Assembly: GCF_001949145.1 (NCBI RefSeq)
Contig: NW_019091387.1
Span: 155,207-219,206, forward strand
DNA length: 64,000 nucleotides
Direction of reading: 5' to 3'
Source of the DNA: Acanthaster planci
Taxonomy: Eukaryota; Echinodermata; Asteroidea; Valvatida; Acanthasteridae
The position numbers and the translations under genes were made by a program. The number at the start of each line of letters is the position of its first letter. The stretch's first letter is position 1. The notes below the pieces were generated by a model that saw only the letters and a program-made list of their open reading frames with translations, had not been told where the DNA came from and made no database searches. Positions 27,201-38,500 of the stretch are shown in pieces.

Positions 27201-30200
27201 CAAATAAAACGCTTCTATCCATTCGAAAAATAGGACTGATGGAAAATAACCAATTTGACCACGTGGGCGCCGTCCTGGGAATGAATGCTGACTTGATACC
27301 AAGGTTCTTTGAATACATCAAATGCCATAGCTTGGTAGTTGAATCTGTTTTTTTTAAATAACCAAAACACAACTCGCCCAAAATCAAATTTGATCTTGTA
27401 TGCTGTATTAAAAGGAGGAAACTCCCATTTGAGCATGCTTTTTTTTCTGTTTTCACATATCCTACGATCGCTTTGTTGAGTCAAACACGGTCCAATTAGC
27501 ACAACCACTTCTGGTCAGCAAAATATGGTTGGAAAATGTCAAACCTCCGACAGTAACGTAGTATGAAATTTTAATTCCTGAACAAACTTTGCGGAAACAG
27601 TTTAGAAAAAAGTGTTTGAATCAAACTTGCTCATGGATTGGGACGGAGCGGAGATTCATTGCTTGTATGAACATATTTTATACATGGAAGCACTACGGCA
27701 CGTTCGTAGTGAGCTCTTCAATGTCTCAATGTGCAATATTGTACATGTACTTTAAGTACATGTACTGTACCTGTACATGTGTATGAACTGAACAGAACTT
27801 TGGCAAAAAATTCCCGAACCGTGTCCAAACTGAACCCAAACCAAACCTTGGCACCTACTTGCACCACTATTCCACACAAAATGTTTGGTACATTGGTTGA
27901 TCAGCATAGTTGTTTTCAGTCTGTTCAAATGTGTAGCCTCAAGACTGTTTCTGCATATCGAGTACAGCATTGAAAAAAAATGTAGATTTTCTTCATTGCA
28001 TGTTCAGTTCCTTCCATTAGTTCTCAATGGAAATCAAATTGTAAATGAAGTTTCCCTTGAGTTTTCCTTCAGCTGTCACTTAAAAAAATCACCAACAACA
28101 TGCAGTGGGGTTACACTGGCACCTGAAGCTCAGTATCTAAATTGGACCACAACAGGTGGGCAGGGGACCATACTACAGCACTGGAGCCACAATGGTACCT
28201 GACCAAAGTCGGCAAGAGTGAGTTAGCAAACATTGTTCAAAATGATCCAAACTAACACAATATTCAATGAAGATTTCTGCCATTTAAATTGCAAACTCCT
28301 AATTATGCACATATGCATTTTTGCTGGGATTTTTTTTTCCAAGGTAAAAACCCTCGCCTTTGATGTGACAGCATGAAGCTGGATTTCCACATAACTGTGT
28401 GACTGGTCTGAGTACAATGCACATACATGTACTGTACATGTACATGCCACCTGGCCACAAGCCCACACATGCACACAAAGGGCATTTCCATGTACACATA
28501 TACATGTACATGAACAAGGCCTCATTATGTGGTTATGCATCCCACGCGCTTACTGCTACCAGGAGTACTACCACATTTGGCCGGTTTCCTGTCATGACCA
28601 CATGGAACATTGTGCATAGTGGCGTGCGCAACCATCAGAAATATCAACCATAGATGTTTCTAACATTAACAATCAGGTTATCACTGCTTTCTGTGGAAAT
28701 TTCACTGGAATTTTTTTTTCCATTTTCACAGTGCAAATGGAAGTAGCCCACGCTGAATATATAAAACATACACAAATCCCAATTCAATCAGTACCAACAA
28801 CAACCACCACCCAAAAATAGTGAAAAAACATTCTGACCTACATGTACCAACCCTATTTTTGAAAGGCATGTGAAGAGAAGCAGAACTTTTAGTTTCGGTT
28901 GTTTAACAGAGAGAGACTAAATTCCTGTTCTAAACCTGTTGCTTAAATCTGAATGGAAGGAGAGCGTCAACTCAAAAGTGCATGAATAGAAGGTCCATTC
29001 AAATGCATTCCATTTAAAGGCCTCTCACTTCATTCTATGGCCTTGGTTTGGTATTACTGTGCTTTACAATGACTAGCAGGCCTCAATGAGTTACACCAAA
29101 AAAGGTCCCACTGAATGGCACATGGGAGAAGAAGCACGCATTCAAGTGTTCCTACCAGCTCCAACAAGAGTGAAACTCCAATGATGGGAAGGCACTTCCG
29201 CTGCATGTAGGAAGCCTGGACTTGCCCAGATTGCCTACTGCACCAGAACAAATGGTACATATCCGTCATGTACCGGTACATGGTGTATATATCTACAGGT
29301 ATTGAGGAGCATTGAGTCCTTTACATACCGCAACTGGTATAACCAACAACATGAAATGTGAGTGTACCATGCATCCCGCGGGTACACTCCTAAATCGTTC
29401 AAAAAATCTTTCAGAATGATGAGAGGAGGACTTAGGCGGGTTGGTTCAAAAACACATGCTTTGAAGCAAATCACACGTATACACAGATGTTTGCCTTTAG
29501 CTTTGGATACAATCTTTTGTGTGTACTCCAAATGTACCCACTTCAAAAAGCTTCAAAAAAGGCTGATGAGCCCTACGCATCATCACAACATGTTGTTCTG
29601 TCATTAAAGTGACCTTGACCTTTTACCCCAACGCCTAGGAGTCAACTGCTCTTTCATTTCCCCATGGAAGCCACATCGAGCTTTCAACCAAAGAATGTCA
29701 CTGGGATGACTACTGGTAAAATGATAGCCTGGACAAACAGAAGACAAGTTGAAGCTACATGTATCTTAGTGCTCAATACCCCTCTACTTTTCGAGGGTCA
29801 CGTTACCAACCCCACCCCTAATTAAGGTGTTGTCCCGCACATACGTACATGTAAGGCCAGGGCTATACGCCATGCTGCTGCTGCCGCCGTGCCCAACTCA
29901 AATGATTCTTTTTTTTAAGTTCGGCACGGCAACTGCATGGTGTTTTATAGCTCGACAGGGTATGCCGCACTATCGTCTTTCAAAATGGAAGTGGCGCAAC
30001 ACTGCTCCATTTAAGTTCGCCATTAGGCACAACTGCCTTGCTATTGGCGTGCTATTGCCACACTAATTTGAATTAAGTTTGGCACGGCAGTAGCACGGCG
30101 TCTAGTCTTGGCCCAAGTTGGAATGCTCAACTAAGAAGCACCTCCAATCAACCATGCACTCCGCTGTCAATGTCTCTCACCATGTGCATGTAATTTATTG

Positions 30201-33200
30201 TTGTTATATTTAGGATGTGATGATGATGCAATCACGTGACTAGTCATGTGACATTACAGGTGCATCACTCAAATCCTTATATCTCCTAAAAGACAAGTCT
30301 GATTAGGTTGAAATTTTGCTGATAGCTTTAAAGGGAAGTTTTAAAGATAAGAACTTCAAATGACAAAAAAGTGTCGTGTTCTGTCCTTTGGACAGACATG
30401 ACTCTAGTTGTCATTATATTTATTTGGTTGATGGCACTTAGGGCAAATTTTATGCCCTTTGTTCACCATGTAATATCTTTTGCAAATGATCATATTATCC
30501 AACACCAGATACACCATTACACTTACAGTAAATGGGCATCAGGGTAAATTTCAGGACAGTTTCAGCCTAATCACTTTTGACACTGCCTACACGTACATGT
30601 ACAGTACCAGTAGGTGAAGACAGTAGTCTCAGTATCAGCACCTTGTACAAAGAATATGCTACTGAATACGCTACCATACTGGTTTGTGCATTAAGGATGA
30701 AGTTGGACATTTCAGGAGGCTTCCTGGCAAACAAACAAAGGAAAAAGGTCAATACTTTTGTTGTCCACAAACAAAACCTCTGCTACTGGTACAATAATAT
30801 CTGCTCAGTCCTTTATCACTGTAGGGTCTAACAGAGGCTTGGCAGACAATTGATCAATCAATTGAGAAGGGGGGGATATGTATGCATGCCGGTGTTACAC
30901 ACAAGTAACAGGACTCAAGGAGTCAAGTCGGCAAGGTACATGTAGTTCTTTCCTCGCCTTCCACCTCTCCGGAATGGTTCCATTCCCGGCTCGGTCCACA
31001 TGTGGATTGGGTTTTCAGTCCCTACCTGATTCTGTGGGTTTTACCTGGACTATTCCTCTGGGGTTTTCCTCCCACCTCTAAAACTGTAACTGCTTCTTAT
31101 TTGTCTCCTCTTTACTGACATCAGTGAATCTGGGTCGTTTGGCAGCTGCCCAAGGCGCCATCTGCTCAACCATGTTTAAAAATATTCTTTTTTCCACGCT
31201 TAATGTCTTCATTGTACAGCACATTTGAACATATCTACATGAAATTCACACTTTATAAGTGAATAAATTAATATTGTAATTATTATTATTAACAGAGATG
31301 ATGAGACTTTCCCAAAGAGAACTTCCAACCTGTTTTACTCCATCCTTGACACTGCCTCCTTTTAATAGAAACAACCGAAGATACTCCTGATCATGCATGT
31401 ACCACTACTATACAGTGCTTGGTCTGTAGAGGAATGTTCATGCACCAGACTCAATGTGGGGCTTCTATGCTTCTTTCATTGATAACTGTGTAACACAAAG
31501 CTGTTTTATTGTCCTGAAAATATGTACATGAACGTGTAGGCCCTCACAAAGACTTCAGTGAGTACGAGTACATGTGTATTTGTGAACATGTGTGCGTGTT
31601 TTTTGCCTAATTGGAAGCATTGGGCAAATAAGGCCTTTCTTCCCCCTTTTGCCCTTGAAGAACAGTCCACAAACTCTACTGCTTATGTACTGATGGTCAA
31701 CATGAAAGTTCAACTTAAACACTGTTAAAGCACCAGCATACAGGTACTGGTGCTGTTTGCACTGCAAACTGCTTGGAACACAGAGCATAAAATACACACA
31801 CACACAAAAAAAACAAACACTTTTTCGCAGAACTGCAAAACTCTAGCGGGGCAGTGAGAAACATTAGGCATGCTAGCCCAAGACCCCTCATGGCAAAACC
31901 TCAATATAAACTACAATAACCCAATAAACATATGCAAATATTACATCAACACTAAAGTACATGAAACCTCCATTTGAAAGGGATGTGAAGGCCCACTGGC
32001 CTACATACATGTACATGTAGGAATGTTCACTGTGAGCTGTGGCACATGTAAGTGAACAAAAGACGGAAGAAGAAAGTCCAAACGGAACAAAGCATACACA
32101 TGAACATACATGTACCGATATGTACATGTATCTATGTCAACCTGCTCTTATATGAGTACAAATTCTCATCAAACCAAACAGTGTGAAGTTCAGTTGGGGG
32201 CGGCGGTCACTGACAACAGTCGACCTGTGTCAATGCACTGGGACAACACCTTTGCAAAGCAAACAAGAACTTAAGAGTTTGTCCACTTTATCTCTCCAAA
32301 GCAGATTACCCAATTGACTTTGCATTTAATGCTGATAAGCTTAATGTCTGTAAACCAACCTGCATCAATTTGATTAAATGTACCAGGTAGCTTCAGGACT
32401 ACTTGGCAGCTTGGTGTTTGTTGGTACAGGAATGTCAGGCAAACCTCTGTCCACATACCAGTTGAAAAGAGATTGCTGCTGCCGTGAAAACCTGCAGCCA
32501 GGCAAAAAGTTCTTTCCTGACAAACAACCCCTGTTGTGCTGCACTCTGATTGAAATAACTCCCAAGTTATTTCGCAAACGTTCTTCAGATGCAAAGACAG
32601 CATAGGTTTCTGTGGCAATTACAGTACCTTGACGATTGCTTCGAAAAATTGTTCAAAATTGCAGGGGTTGACCAATGGCCAGATGACCAGGACAAGAAGG
32701 TCGGGCATCTGGCAACCGCTTCCTGACAGTAGCCAAGTCCAACAGGCAACAATGTTTTCAAAGATCCGGCCCAAAGGGGACAGATTATACTGGTAATCAC
32801 TTCTGTGAACGGACCAAAAGACAACTTAATAGGCCACTCACATGTTGCTAAATTTTGTCATCGCCCTAAAATGGAGGCTCAGTTGGTCCACCTTCATTGA
32901 CCAAAATGCAATTTCCCCAAGACACTGAGACTGTGCAGATCTTGATCAATTTTCTGTTATGGGGTTGTGGGGCGGAACCTGCCAACCCAGCACAGTTTTT
33001 TCTGCTGTTGGCACAGTGCATTATACATGTATTTACCATGCTGATTCTTTGGAGTTTTTTATATACATGTACTGTATGTCCATGCACAAAATGACCATTA
33101 ACAAGAAAAACCCCTTTGTTACACTCAACTGATACTTGACCAACATCCATATGCAATAAGATATGCTAAAGCGGGGTCTTTGCATGCACGACATGCTTTA

Positions 33201-35518
33201 AAAGATTCGTCATGGGACCCCCCTCCCCCACCCTGTGAGACAAGTCTGCCAAAAGAAGAACAGCATTTTTAGTGCCAATTAACAAATGGACTCAAATACA
33301 GGTTAAAAAATTACCTGACGAAATCCCAGCTCGATGTACCCTGATTTTTATGACGACAACCATAAAATGAATGTTGGGTAGTCGTGACTACGGGCACAGT
33401 ATTTATCTTTTTTTTTCTTCCCCCAAAGGGTCCCAAATGCCATAATTTTTCTTTTTTGGGATATGACTACTGAATGCCAGGGAAGAACGTGAGGGAATTT
33501 TCAAGGCACATGCACCACGCTGTCCTCCGGAGTCAGAGGAGAAAAACACAGTTCAACAGCTTAAGACTGGGGGTAGCTTGGCGGGAACTTCTCAGAGGGA
33601 ATTGTTGCCCAGTGTGCTATCTCATATTCCCTGCAGGAGTCCTACAGCAGTTCTGATGCTAACTGTCCTGGTGGAAAACCCTCCCAACCAACAGCGCACA
33701 TAATTTATGGACCATTCGAAAATTGACCAACACAGCACGCATGGACGGCATTAAATGTTACTCGTTAGACACCTGTGGAGCACATTCAATGTAACATGTG
33801 CAAGCCCCACCAGGCCGTGCCAAATCCCATACGACTTCAACGTTCTGCTGAGCCCATCTACGTGTACATCAATTCATGCCGCCCAAAAGATCAGAACCGT
33901 GAATATTTATGCGTCATGAATGAACTCAAGGAGCGCATCCTGCTAAAGTGCACACTAGCAGATTTCCATCACATTCCCTGGCAACAGGAAACCTGTTACT
34001 CTCCCAACCGTGACAAATATTGCCAGGGGCCAGTTTCAAACAATGTGAGCAACATTCAAGTAAAACGTTTGGCTCAAGCAAACAAGCAAAGCTAACAGAA
34101 TGCACCAGCAAGCCAATCTTACAACAAAAATGGATTTTTTTTGTACAGGATAACAACGCAATGAAGGACTTCATAAAAGAGAAAACAAATTTCTTGAAAG
34201 GAAATTCACCAGCTCTTCATTAAATTATCCATTTGCGTGAAAAAAGCTTGGAAGACTAACATTTCTTTGTAGTTGAGTGAAAGTGCATATTGCCAATAGG
34301 GAGGCCTACCTTTGAAGATGGGCGCAATGGACCAAGCCCCAATGCAGCCCTTGCTGGCAAACTGGCCGTGCCCAACTTCCATGATAAACAGTGGGAATCC
34401 AGCTAGGCACAACATCATCAGGTAAGGCACCAGGAATGCTCCTAAGGGGAAAAACACATTTTAACATGAGACTGGATATAATGTCTGTCAGATGTTGATG
34501 TTCCTGTCTAAGCCATGCAGTAAGGAAGTGTTTGCCAAGTTTGCCTTTTGTTTTCTGCTAGCTCTCACGCATCCTTGTTATCACTGTCCGAGTTTTAGTT
34601 GCTTCTCTAACATACTGTTATGCTTTCCTGTATTAGGGCACTAGACCGGCGCACATGCCATTTAACCTAAGGCACACCAACAACAATAATAAAAATGACT
34701 GTTTCTAATAAGATGTCTCCACTATCCAGTCCATTTCTTTACATTTCCCAAACGGAACCAGGTTTTACATAATTCAGGCTTTTCCCTAGTGCTCCCCATA
34801 GGTCACTTTATGTACTTAATCCCTACAGTATCGTATCAAATCAAGTTGTGACATGGAAAAATAAATCAAATTGCAAGCCTGGAGAAAGCAGGTATTTGAA
34901 ATCAAAGGGCTTAAATCCACCACACTTTTCCATCTATTTGCTCATTTTTTACAAAGACATGTGTAGATACTGAGAGAGTCACTCGATGTGTCAATGCAGA
35001 CGGAACATACATGTACACCAGTGCATAAAATTTTTTCCTTCAACTGTTTTTCTTTCATATCACCAAAGATACTAGTCCCAAGGACAATCTTCTTCTATGA
35101 GAGGCTACAAAAAAAACAATGACGTATCAGTCCAACGCACAGCAATAACAGCTGGGCTGTTCCTTCCTCATTTCCGCAATTCATCATTCAAGAAACAGGG
35201 GTTGATTTCGGAGGCTCTGGGAAGGTTAGGGCTCACAACAGAGAGCCAAACGTGCCATAGTACAAAAACAACATTTAGTATTTTTGGAAAACCAGAACAC
35301 GAAACAGAACAGTGCATACCCCCTCCGTTTCGGTAGCAGAGGTACGGGAACCGCCAGACATTGCCTAGGCCCACCGCATAGCCAATCACTGACAGCATGA
35401 AGTCCATGCGGTTGGTCCAGTTGCCCCTAATCTTGTTCTCGTCCCCCTCTTGGCTGTCCTCCTCGGCAGGGCTTGGCGAGGCAGGCTTCAGCTCCTGGTG
35501 CTTCTTCTTGCAGAGCAT
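6168..35518 (-). CDS. Sodium/chloride-dependent glycine transporter-like SLC6 protein, N-terminal part (residues 1-301), continues beyond left edge
   Basis: Six coding exons (35320-35518, 34310-34441, 21006-21207, 15147-15279, 8582-8716, 6168-6271) splice in frame into 301 residues plus two bases. SLC6 proteins couple uptake of neurotransmitters or amino acids to Na+ and Cl- gradients at the plasma membrane. Seen: a short polar cytosolic N terminus, RGNW, TM1 [14 protein letters not shown] (46-59), TM2 with GQFASKG, TM3 [13 protein letters not shown], extracellular loop 2 with a Cys151-Cys160 pair and sequons at N152 and N164, TM4, TM5 [12 protein letters not shown], and TM6 [11 protein letters not shown]...[35 protein letters not shown] and [15 protein letters not shown] match the GlyT1/GlyT2 group best; a proline-transporter or other SLC6 relative is the alternative. 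Exon sizes (132, 133, 135, 104) fit conserved SLC6 exon patterns. The start ATG lies exactly at the exon 2 acceptor. TM7-TM12 are missing because the window ends. Substrate is inferred. Confidence 0.92.
6272..8581. other. SLC6 intron with a perfect hairpin at 7764-7799
   Basis: 2.3 kb between the TM5 and TM6 exons. Apart from the hairpin listed separately, I see no coding sequence or named repeat. Confidence 0.7.
7764..7799. repeat. Perfect 16-bp inverted repeat with 4-base loop
   Basis: Arm CAGCCCCTCTAGCTCT, loop GATT, then the exact reverse complement. It is isolated in an intron. It may be a relic of an inverted-repeat element or a cruciform-forming site; no function is assigned. Confidence 0.9.
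8582..8716 (-). CDS. SLC6 transporter coding exon 5 (TM5)
   Basis: Encodes residues 223-267. [20 protein letters not shown] is TM5, followed by [21 protein letters not shown], the family extracellular loop 3 pattern. Acceptor TCTTCAG, donor GTAAGC; 135 bases; phase 0. Confidence 0.96.
9942..9990. repeat. Imperfect 49-base hairpin
   Basis: AGAGCGGTACAT (9942-9953) is exactly complementary to ATGTACCGCTCT (9979-9990). The inner bases TGCTC and GAGCA also pair, leaving a small internal bulge and a terminal loop of about 7 bases. Confidence 0.8.
13068..13281. repeat. Direct duplication with 146-bp period
   Basis: TGGAAAGTTGGAAGTTCACAAAC begins the first unit at 13068, and its copy begins at 13214. 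Both continue with a GTTGCAAAAATATCCCCC-like block and AAATGTG-GTCACTA. About 70 bases are shared per unit, with few mismatches. Confidence 0.85.
13290..13507 (+). mobile_element. 5'-truncated non-LTR retrotransposon, 3' end (L2/CR1-like reverse-transcriptase C terminus)
   Basis: Plus-strand translation gives GARSF in one frame, then [13 protein letters not shown] in another. Together these resemble the GxRxF...LWNxLP...FKxxLKTHLF C terminus typical of L2/CR1-type LINE polymerases. An indel breaks the frame, so the copy is dead. It ends in GCGCTCTATAAATCGTCATTATTATT, a short ATT-type tail as expected for such LINEs. Only the last 200 bases or so remain. Confidence 0.75.
15147..15279 (-). CDS. 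SLC6 transporter coding exon 4 (TM4)
   Basis: Encodes about residues 178-222. It begins [15 protein letters not shown] and carries TM4 ([15 protein letters not shown]), ending SKGVKSSGK. Acceptor TTTTGCAG, donor GTCAGT; 133 bases; phase 0. Confidence 0.95.
16113..17305 (-). mobile_element. TTAA-flanked piggyBac-like non-autonomous element, copy 1 (interrupted by assembly gap)
   Basis: The left end reads TTAACCACTTGCTGCC (16113) and the right end is its mirror GGCAGCAAGTGGTTAA (to 17305). The arms match, in reverse orientation, the elements at 47943-48539 and 51209-51802; for example, the minus strand has TGTAACAAAAGACCATACTCGGAAC. TTAA ends are the hallmark of piggyBac-superfamily insertions. 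The middle is replaced by N. Confidence 0.8.
16343..17157. other. Assembly gap (815 N)
   Basis: The N run lies inside the repeat above. Comparison with the two complete copies predicts only about 200 missing bases. Confidence 0.95.
20708..20899. mobile_element. hAT-like miniature inverted-repeat element (192 bp)
   Basis: The ends are inverted repeats beginning CAGTGTTGTATTCGAGTCCA, with about 28 nearly perfect bases. It is flanked by 8-bp imperfect direct repeats ATTCCAAC (20700-20707) and ATTTCGAC (20900-20907). CAGTG termini plus an 8-bp target duplication fit the hAT superfamily. It sits about 105 bases beyond the TM3 exon donor. Confidence 0.8.
21006..21207 (-). CDS. SLC6 transporter coding exon 3 (TM3 and extracellular loop 2)
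   Basis: Encodes residues 111-177 plus two bases. TM3 contains [20 protein letters not shown], with the family Tyr pair. The loop is [15 protein letters not shown], with the conserved disulphide cysteines 151 and 160 and N-glycosylation sequons at N152 and N164. The loop is short for a glycine transporter. Acceptor GCAACAG, donor GTAAGT-like GTAAG. Confidence 0.95.
24062..24440. repeat. 17-bp minisatellite (about 20 units)
   Basis: The unit is TACATGCCCATGTTTGG, with T/C variants and occasional 6-base TACATG insertions that make 23-base units. Because the unit has no stop codon in several frames and 17 is not a multiple of 3, long repetitive open frames with a 17-residue period appear on both strands; these are artefacts, not genes. 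Confidence 0.95.
29854..30114. mobile_element. Inverted-repeat miniature element, about 260 bp
   Basis: The left end AGGCCAGGGCTATACGCC...CTGCCGCCGTGCC is mirrored at the right end (GGCACGGCAGTAGCACGGCGTCTAGTCTTGGCC) over about 45 bases with mismatches. A related shortened copy lies at 45213-45303. Superfamily not determined. Confidence 0.65.
30935..31292 (+). mobile_element. tRNA-like SINE candidate
   Basis: A box-B-like GGTTCCATTCC lies at 30976-30986. It is followed by a body containing GTGGGTTTTACCTGG and GGGTTTTCCTCCCACC, sequence I recognise as typical of dispersed invertebrate repeats, and a 3' end CTTTATAAGTGAATAAATTAATATTG with an ATT tail. The tail resembles that of the LINE fragment at 13290-13507. 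The 5' boundary and box A are unclear. Confidence 0.5.
34310..34441 (-). CDS. SLC6 transporter coding exon 2 (TM2)
   Basis: Encodes about residues 67-110 and is 132 bases long. TM2 is [21 protein letters not shown], followed by [15 protein letters not shown]. His91 (34370-34368) replaces the hydrophobic residue usual before GQF. Acceptor CCTTAG, donor GTAGGC. Confidence 0.95.
34442..35319. other. SLC6 intron (0.9 kb), nothing recognised
   Basis: Short intron between the TM1 and TM2 exons; I see no further feature in it. Confidence 0.7.
35320..35518 (-). CDS. SLC6 transporter coding exon 1 (start, TM1)
   Basis: Encodes residues 1-66 plus one base. Acceptor GGTTTAG is followed immediately by ATG. 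The N terminus is polar ([20 protein letters not shown]), then RGNW and the signature TM1 with the unwound G[17 protein letters not shown] region that binds Na+ and substrate in the family. Donor GTATGC. Confidence 0.95.
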
Positions 35519-38500
35519 CTAAACCAAGCAGCCAAAGGCAGGGAGAGAAAAAAAAGACCTCAAACAGTAAGAAACAAAAAGAAGTCCCCTCAGCATCAGG
35601 ATTTAACACTCCACTAGTTGTCATTAAAATCTCTTTTGAAATACTCTGTGGGTATGGGCTAGTCCAAGATTTCAAGCAAGTGCTACACATTACAGAAGTT
35701 TCCTGTCCAACCAAGAACGCTCATGGATTTCAGCACTTTTCTTTCTGCATTTGGGGAATTTTGGATGGTGAATGCTCACAAGAAATTTTACATTACTGAT
35801 CTTTGTGATGACTGAATAATTTTTTTTAAAAAGGAGTTAGGGTGGGAACCTTTTCGTGGACTTTCACATTTATACAGCACTCTAGTAAACCAACACACCA
35901 ACCAAAACCAGAGGAACCCCTATTCCATGCTACCTGGGGACAAGACAAACTCAGAATCTATTTTTGACTTCCTCCCAAAAATAGGTACATGTACAGTATG
36001 CTGCGCTATCAGCAAGAACCCTTCATGAGGTGAACATTTTAGTTGAAATGTCAAACTGCAGGAAAGCCTCAAAACTGATAAAATATTTCAAAACTGAACT
36101 GCTTTTTTTTCTTTTGAAACAACCTGAGATATGTACCGTGCTACCAGTACAAGCTGACACACATTATGGCACATGTGAAACGGTTCTTAGACTGCATGTA
36201 CACAATGTATATGGCATGTTCTTCATAAAATGGACCAAAATGCAACTCCAGATGTCATTTTTCAAAACTTCTAAAAGAGTGACTTTGATCATGTAAAATA
36301 CAAATTAGCACCTTCAGATTTATAAAATGATTATTTGGGGATAATTAGGCATAATATGTACTTATGGTGGACATTTGGTTGGCTACCAGTGCAAATCAAA
36401 CGGAGTTGAATTCATTTAAAGTTTTACGTCAAAGTGTTTACACCAGAGGACTTGATTTCAAAACTTCTCTCAACAAGAAGGAGAATTCAGTATATTTTTT
36501 GACTGATGCATTTTAAAGCACCTAAGAAATAACTGTTAAAAAATATAAGCCACGAAAAAAGAGCACAAAATTGACGGAAAATGATGAGAAAAGTTTGGCT
36601 CTCTTCATTCTCTTACCGTTTATAATCACTCTCATTTTACTAACATAGTTGCCAGGTCTTATATCATTCGACCACCAAAAATTATCTTTAAGTTTGGCTG
36701 CATCAAAAATTTATAATGAGTACAATATTTTCGTTGCAAACATCATATTTGACAGAATTTTGATGACGTTCGAGAATTTTGACAGAAATTGCACGATGTT
36801 CGAGAATGCCAAAAATGCTGTCATATGTAGTGCTCGAAAATTCTACGCGTGATTTTCATTTTGTCGGTTATTTTGGAGATAACTCTGGTGAAAATAAAAT
36901 TAAAATTAACAACTCTGAGCTTTAGATTATCATCATGAATCGTATTTAATGTCTTGAACGTCATTTTTTGGCGAGCGTCATTCAGAATGACGGATTTTCT
37001 TTTGAGAAATTGTTCTGAAGAGAAAAATCGCGGAGTGTCGCCATTCTGTGGAAGGGCTCATGAATATTGAATAAAAATGAGAGCATACTATCTGGGTTGA
37101 TATCAAAGGTCAAACAGGTCACAATGCAGCAATCTTTTTTTCTAACATCACCGCGAGAGATTGATGGAAGCCGCACGATCGGTATTTTGGACTGTGGTTT
37201 TCAGGAACGTACTTGAAGAAAATGTAATCAGTCCAGTTGTAAAAGGATGATGGTTTGGCGGTGCTTTTTTGCACTATTCTTTAAAGCTTGTGTTGTACAT
37301 GTACATCAATATATGTATTTTACTCGGTTTTTTTGCAGTCAATTTGGACACTAATGACAGAATTGAACAATGTTCGTGACTGCCGACTTGGGACCCGATT
37401 AATTGTGAGAGGTACAGTACTTTTAATATTGTGATTATGGTTTTAATATGTGTAAATATTATCACCTTTCACCACATCTGTGTAAAATAACCTGCAGGAT
37501 TATCACTCCTCAGTAAACTCTGTTGACTCGCAGTTTAACAGGGAGTTCATGTCCCTCAAAAATGCTGACGTTCGAGACTCTAATTAATTAACTCCAATTA
37601 AGTTGAAAGGTTGACACAGTCATCACTGTTCCAGATATCAGCCATGACTTCCCTAATTACATCAAACATTGGAAATTACATGTACCGGTAGTTCACTGCT
37701 GTTCACTCCAGGAAAAATGAACCCCTAAAGTTTAGCATTATCTAATGGTCCACATGGAGAATAACAAATGTTAAAACCATTTCCTCAAGCCTAGCACTCT
37801 TACCACATCAAACATTTTTGCAGATGCCATCTCATATTGTAAGTAATTTACGACACAGCAACATACTACTACCTGCAGAAAGCAACATACTGTATGTGTA
37901 CATGGCAAGACTTTCCCTGGTGAATTCATGACCATATATGACCATAAAACATGTCGGTTTGTGTAAGCAAGGTCAATAAGGGTTGTGTAATTCAAAAAGA
38001 GGGGGTTCCAAAGCTACAGACAAAGAACTCTTCCAGTTGGAAATGCTTTTCCAGACTCGGAGTCATCGTCTTTTTTATGAAATTGATGCAAATCTGAGAG
38101 ATTCAGGTTTTGCTTGCCCGAAATGCAGATATGGAGCTGTGAAATGAGGATGCTGGAGGCTGTTTTTTTACTTTCATGTACTATCTATCTGTCCGTATTC
38201 AAACCAGCTTTGCCCGTGATCAGTAACAGCATTGTGCTCTAGGCCTATGCACAGCACGACAAAGAACACATGAAGCCAGGAGACAACCACAGCTAACATT
38301 CATAAATTATGAGCAGGGAGAGCATGTCGGGGAACAAAATGAACATGAGATCGGAATGATATGAGTATATTTCATAAAGTACACGCATATTTGAACAACG
38401 TCAGTTGTATTCACTACCCATACAATCTGGCAGGGCAATGTACACGTACATTACTGGTATCACAATATTCAACATTTGATAGCATTATCATTTGTATCAC

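Larger units (their letters stand above)
21208..34309. other. Largest SLC6 intron (13.1 kb)
   Basis: It lies between the TM2 and TM3 exons. It carries the 17-bp minisatellite at 24062-24440, an inverted-repeat element at 29854-30114, a SINE-like repeat at 30935-31292 and many TACATGTA motifs. I found no missing SLC6 exon and none is needed, since the flanking exons join in frame at G111. No nested gene was recognised. Confidence 0.7.

Noticed and set aside
33775-34095. 106-codon plus-strand open frame
   Set aside because: No recognisable domain, composition like neighbouring intron, and it overlaps SLC6 intron sequence.
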